A stretch of DNA of 64,000 nucleotides from positions 9,158,154 to 9,222,153 of the forward strand of contig NZ_KI632511.1 of the NCBI RefSeq assembly GCF_000504285.1, in the 5' to 3' direction. A program made the position numbers and the translations under genes. Shown here piece by piece: positions 62,581 through 64,000 of this stretch (position 1 is the stretch's first letter; the number at the start of each line of letters is the position of its first letter). The notes under the pieces are model-generated. The model was not told where the DNA came from. It saw only the letters and a program-made list of their open reading frames with translations, and did not search any database. This DNA comes from Actinospica robiniae DSM 44927 (GTDB taxonomy: Bacteria > Actinomycetota > Actinomycetes > Streptomycetales > Catenulisporaceae).

Positions 62581-62787
62581 GCGTGCCCCGGGGTCGGTGA
62601 AATTCCGAACCGGCGGTGACAGTCCGCGACCCGGCTGGTCCTCGGCCGGCGGTCCGCGCTCGGATGAGCGCGTGCCGCGCGAGGGGACCGAAGGTGGACC
62701 CGGTGAAACTCCGGGACCGACGGTGACCGGCGCGTCCGACCGCGAGAGCGGCCGAGCGCCCGGAAGTCCGGATGGGAGGCGGCACGC
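62581..62787 (+). promoter_or_regulatory. FMN riboswitch (RFN element)
   Basis: The closing stem is GCGTGCC (62581-62587) with GGCACGC (62781-62787). Conserved RFN segments are in order: GGTGAAATTCCGAACCGGCGG, then GGTGAAACTCCGGGACCGACGG, and AGTCCGGATGGGAGG. At 207 nt it is longer than usual because of extra GC-rich peripheral hairpins. It lies 136 bp upstream of ribE and should shut off riboflavin gene expression when FMN is abundant. Confidence 0.95.
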
Positions 62788-62810
62788 GGGACGTCGGGCC
62801 TGCCGCGCCC

Positions 62811-62835
62811 GGCCGGACTCGCTGACGAGCCGGCC
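62811..62835 (+). terminator. Candidate expression-platform hairpin
   Basis: GGCCGG-A-CTCG (62811-62821) pairs with CGAGCCGGCC (62826-62835) around CTGA. It lies between the FMN aptamer and the ribE start and could serve as the regulated hairpin, although no U-tract follows. Confidence 0.45.
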
Positions 62836-62923
62836 GTGAAGCGCCGTGCCCGGCTGCGCCCGTCCACGCCTCCCCGTCCGCCCCCGGTGCATCCCACCCG
62901 CGGTGTGATGAGGGAGCAACACG

Positions 62924-63577
62924 GTGTTCACCGGAATCATCGAGGAACTCGGCGAGATCGTCGCCATCGAGACCCTGCCCGACGCGGCCCGCTACACCGT
63001 GCGCGGAGCCGTGGTCACCGAGGACGCCGTGCACGGCGCCTCCATCGCGGTCAACGGCGTGTGCCTGACCGTCGTCGACGAGACCGGCTCGCCGGAGCTC
63101 AAGTCCGGCCAGTTCACGGCGGACGTCATGGCCGAGTCCCTCACCCGCTCCAGCCTCGGCGACCTGCGCCCGGGCGACCGGGTCAACCTGGAGCGGCCGA
63201 TGGTGGCCAACGGCCGCTTCGGCGGCCACATCGTGCAGGGCCACGTCGACGGCACCGGCGCCGTGCTCGAGCGCACCCCGGCCGAGCACTGGGAGCTGGT
63301 GCGCATCTCGCTGCCGGCCGACCTGGCCCGCTACGTGGTGGAGAAGGGCTCGATCACGGTCGACGGCATCAGCCTGACCGTCAGTGCCCTGACGGACGGG
63401 CCGGAGCCCGACTTCACCGTCTCGCTGATCCCGGGCACCCTGGCCCAGACCACCCTCGGCATCAAGCAGCCGGGCACCCGGGTCAACCTCGAGGTGGACG
63501 TGATCGCCAAGTACACCGAGAAGCTGCTCGGCCGCTCGCAGACCGAGGCGCCCGCGCCGATCGAGGCGACCCGGTGA
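62924..63577 (+). CDS. ribE: Riboflavin synthase, alpha subunit
   Basis: This 217-residue enzyme dismutates two 6,7-dimethyl-8-ribityllumazine molecules to riboflavin. It has the two-barrel duplication: MFTGIIEELG and NGVCLTV with HIVQGHVDGTG in the first half, and GSITVDGISLTV with NLEVDVIAKY in the second. The start is GTG 62924 behind AGGGAG. It is controlled by the FMN riboswitch upstream and overlaps the next gene by 4 bases. Confidence 0.96.
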   Translation: MFTGIIEELGEIVAIETLPDAARYTVRGAVVTEDAVHGASIAVNGVCLTVVDETGSPELKSGQFTADVMAESLTRSSLGDLRPGDRVNLERPMVANGRFGGHIVQGHVDGTGAVLERTPAEHWELVRISLPADLARYVVEKGSITVDGISLTVSALTDGPEPDFTVSLIPGTLAQTTLGIKQPGTRVNLEVDVIAKYTEKLLGRSQTEAPAPIEATR

Positions 63578-64000
63578 ACCACCTGTTCGGCTGGGCGAAC
63601 GCGCTGGCCTTCCAGGCCGGCGGGGAGAGCGTGCGCTGGTCCGACCTGCTCGGCAACCTGCTCGGCCTGGCCACCGTCGCGCTCGCCGTCCGCCGCTCGC
63701 TGTGGGCCTGGCCGGTGCAGATCACCGGTGCGGTGCTGCTGTTCGGCGCCTCCATGTCGGTGCACCTCGGCGGGAACGCCGCCCGCCAGCTCGTGGTGAT
63801 CGCCGCCGCGTCCTACGGCTGGTGGCGCTGGAACCGGCAGCGCGGCGCACAGCACCCGGAGGGCGTGCGCATCCGCTGGGCCGCCCCGGCCGAGCGCCTG
63901 GCGCTGCTCGGGTTCCTGGCCGTGGGCACGGTCGGCTTCGCCTGGCTGCTGACGGCCACGCACGCCTCCTGGGCGCCCTGGCCGGACGCCTACATCTTCG
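63574..64000 (+). CDS. PnuC-family transporter, probably riboflavin (partial)
   Basis: The frame opens at GTG 63574 within the ribE stop (GTGA) and runs off the window end after 142 codons. The translation starts with NHLFGWANALAFQAGG and includes WSDLLGNLLGLATVALAV, and it has at least three membrane segments and a YGWWRWNR loop. This matches the PnuC/PnuX fold. Because it lies in the FMN-riboswitch operon, it is probably a riboflavin rather than nicotinamide riboside importer. The C-terminus is outside the window. Confidence 0.85.
   Translation, partial: MNHLFGWANALAFQAGGESVRWSDLLGNLLGLATVALAVRRSLWAWPVQITGAVLLFGASMSVHLGGNAARQLVVIAAASYGWWRWNRQRGAQHPEGVRIRWAAPAERLALLGFLAVGTVGFAWLLTATHASWAPWPDAYIF

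Overview
The window is about 70 percent G+C with strong G/C third-codon bias, frequent GTG starts, Tat-type and lipoprotein export signals, and several genes whose start codon sits 6-8 bases after a TANNNT -10 box (leaderless transcription). With an InhA-type enoyl reductase, the MurT/GatD pair, a SpoIIE-family phosphatase and CBM2 cellulases, this points to a filamentous, soil-type actinobacterium (Streptomyces/Catenulispora-like; the genus is a guess). I saw no rRNA, tRNA, CRISPR array, integrase or intact insertion sequence.

Layout. 1-270: one copy of a non-coding dispersed repeat. 0.4-5.3 kb: exported multicopper oxidase and purple acid phosphatase, and a LacI regulator. 5.4-8.6 kb: TetX-like flavin monooxygenase divergent from a TetR repressor, with two identical palindromic operators between them, and a convergent cytochrome P450 whose stop codon abuts that of tetR. 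8.8-15.7 kb: a looser region with an S41 peptidase remnant, an exported lytic transglycosylase, small hypotheticals, an aldose-epimerase-like gene with a damaged N-terminus, an EF-Tu domain-III-like protein and a membrane protein whose N-terminus contains a 16-G tract. 15.8-30.4 kb: housekeeping genes: exonuclease III, PrsW protease, a phosphodiester-glycosidase protein, moaA, fabG-fabI, a tricorn-type protease, a TIGR01777 epimerase and tex.

30.5-34.1 kb: a 70-bp tandem repeat, a lipoprotein, an orphan ESX-substrate-like gene pair, AlkB, an APH-like kinase and a Nudix hydrolase. 34.3-41.8 kb: a cellulose/hemicellulose locus (GH6, a GH-A clan hydrolase and GH5, all with CBM2, plus a LacI regulator) with an elaborate dyad in the divergent promoter. 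42.4-49 kb: SpoIIE-type phosphatase and a two-gene operon of large, mutually related TPR proteins of unknown function. 49.3-53.6 kb: a transpeptidase PBP, an FAH-family hydrolase and a SpoU rRNA methyltransferase. 53.6-54.8 kb is non-coding, with a long imperfect inverted repeat leading into the second copy of the dispersed repeat.

54.8-64 kb: gatD-murT (lipid II amidation), a hypothetical gene divergent from a Ski2-like helicase, a Uma2 nuclease-like protein, a small membrane protein and an ACT-domain protein. The window ends with an FMN riboswitch, ribE and the start of a pnuC-type transporter, which overlap by four bases and probably form one riboflavin regulon operon. The most unusual items are the TPR pair, the dispersed and inverted repeat, the orphan ESX-like pair, the poly-G tract, the dyads at the glycoside-hydrolase and alkB promoters, and the enlarged FMN riboswitch.
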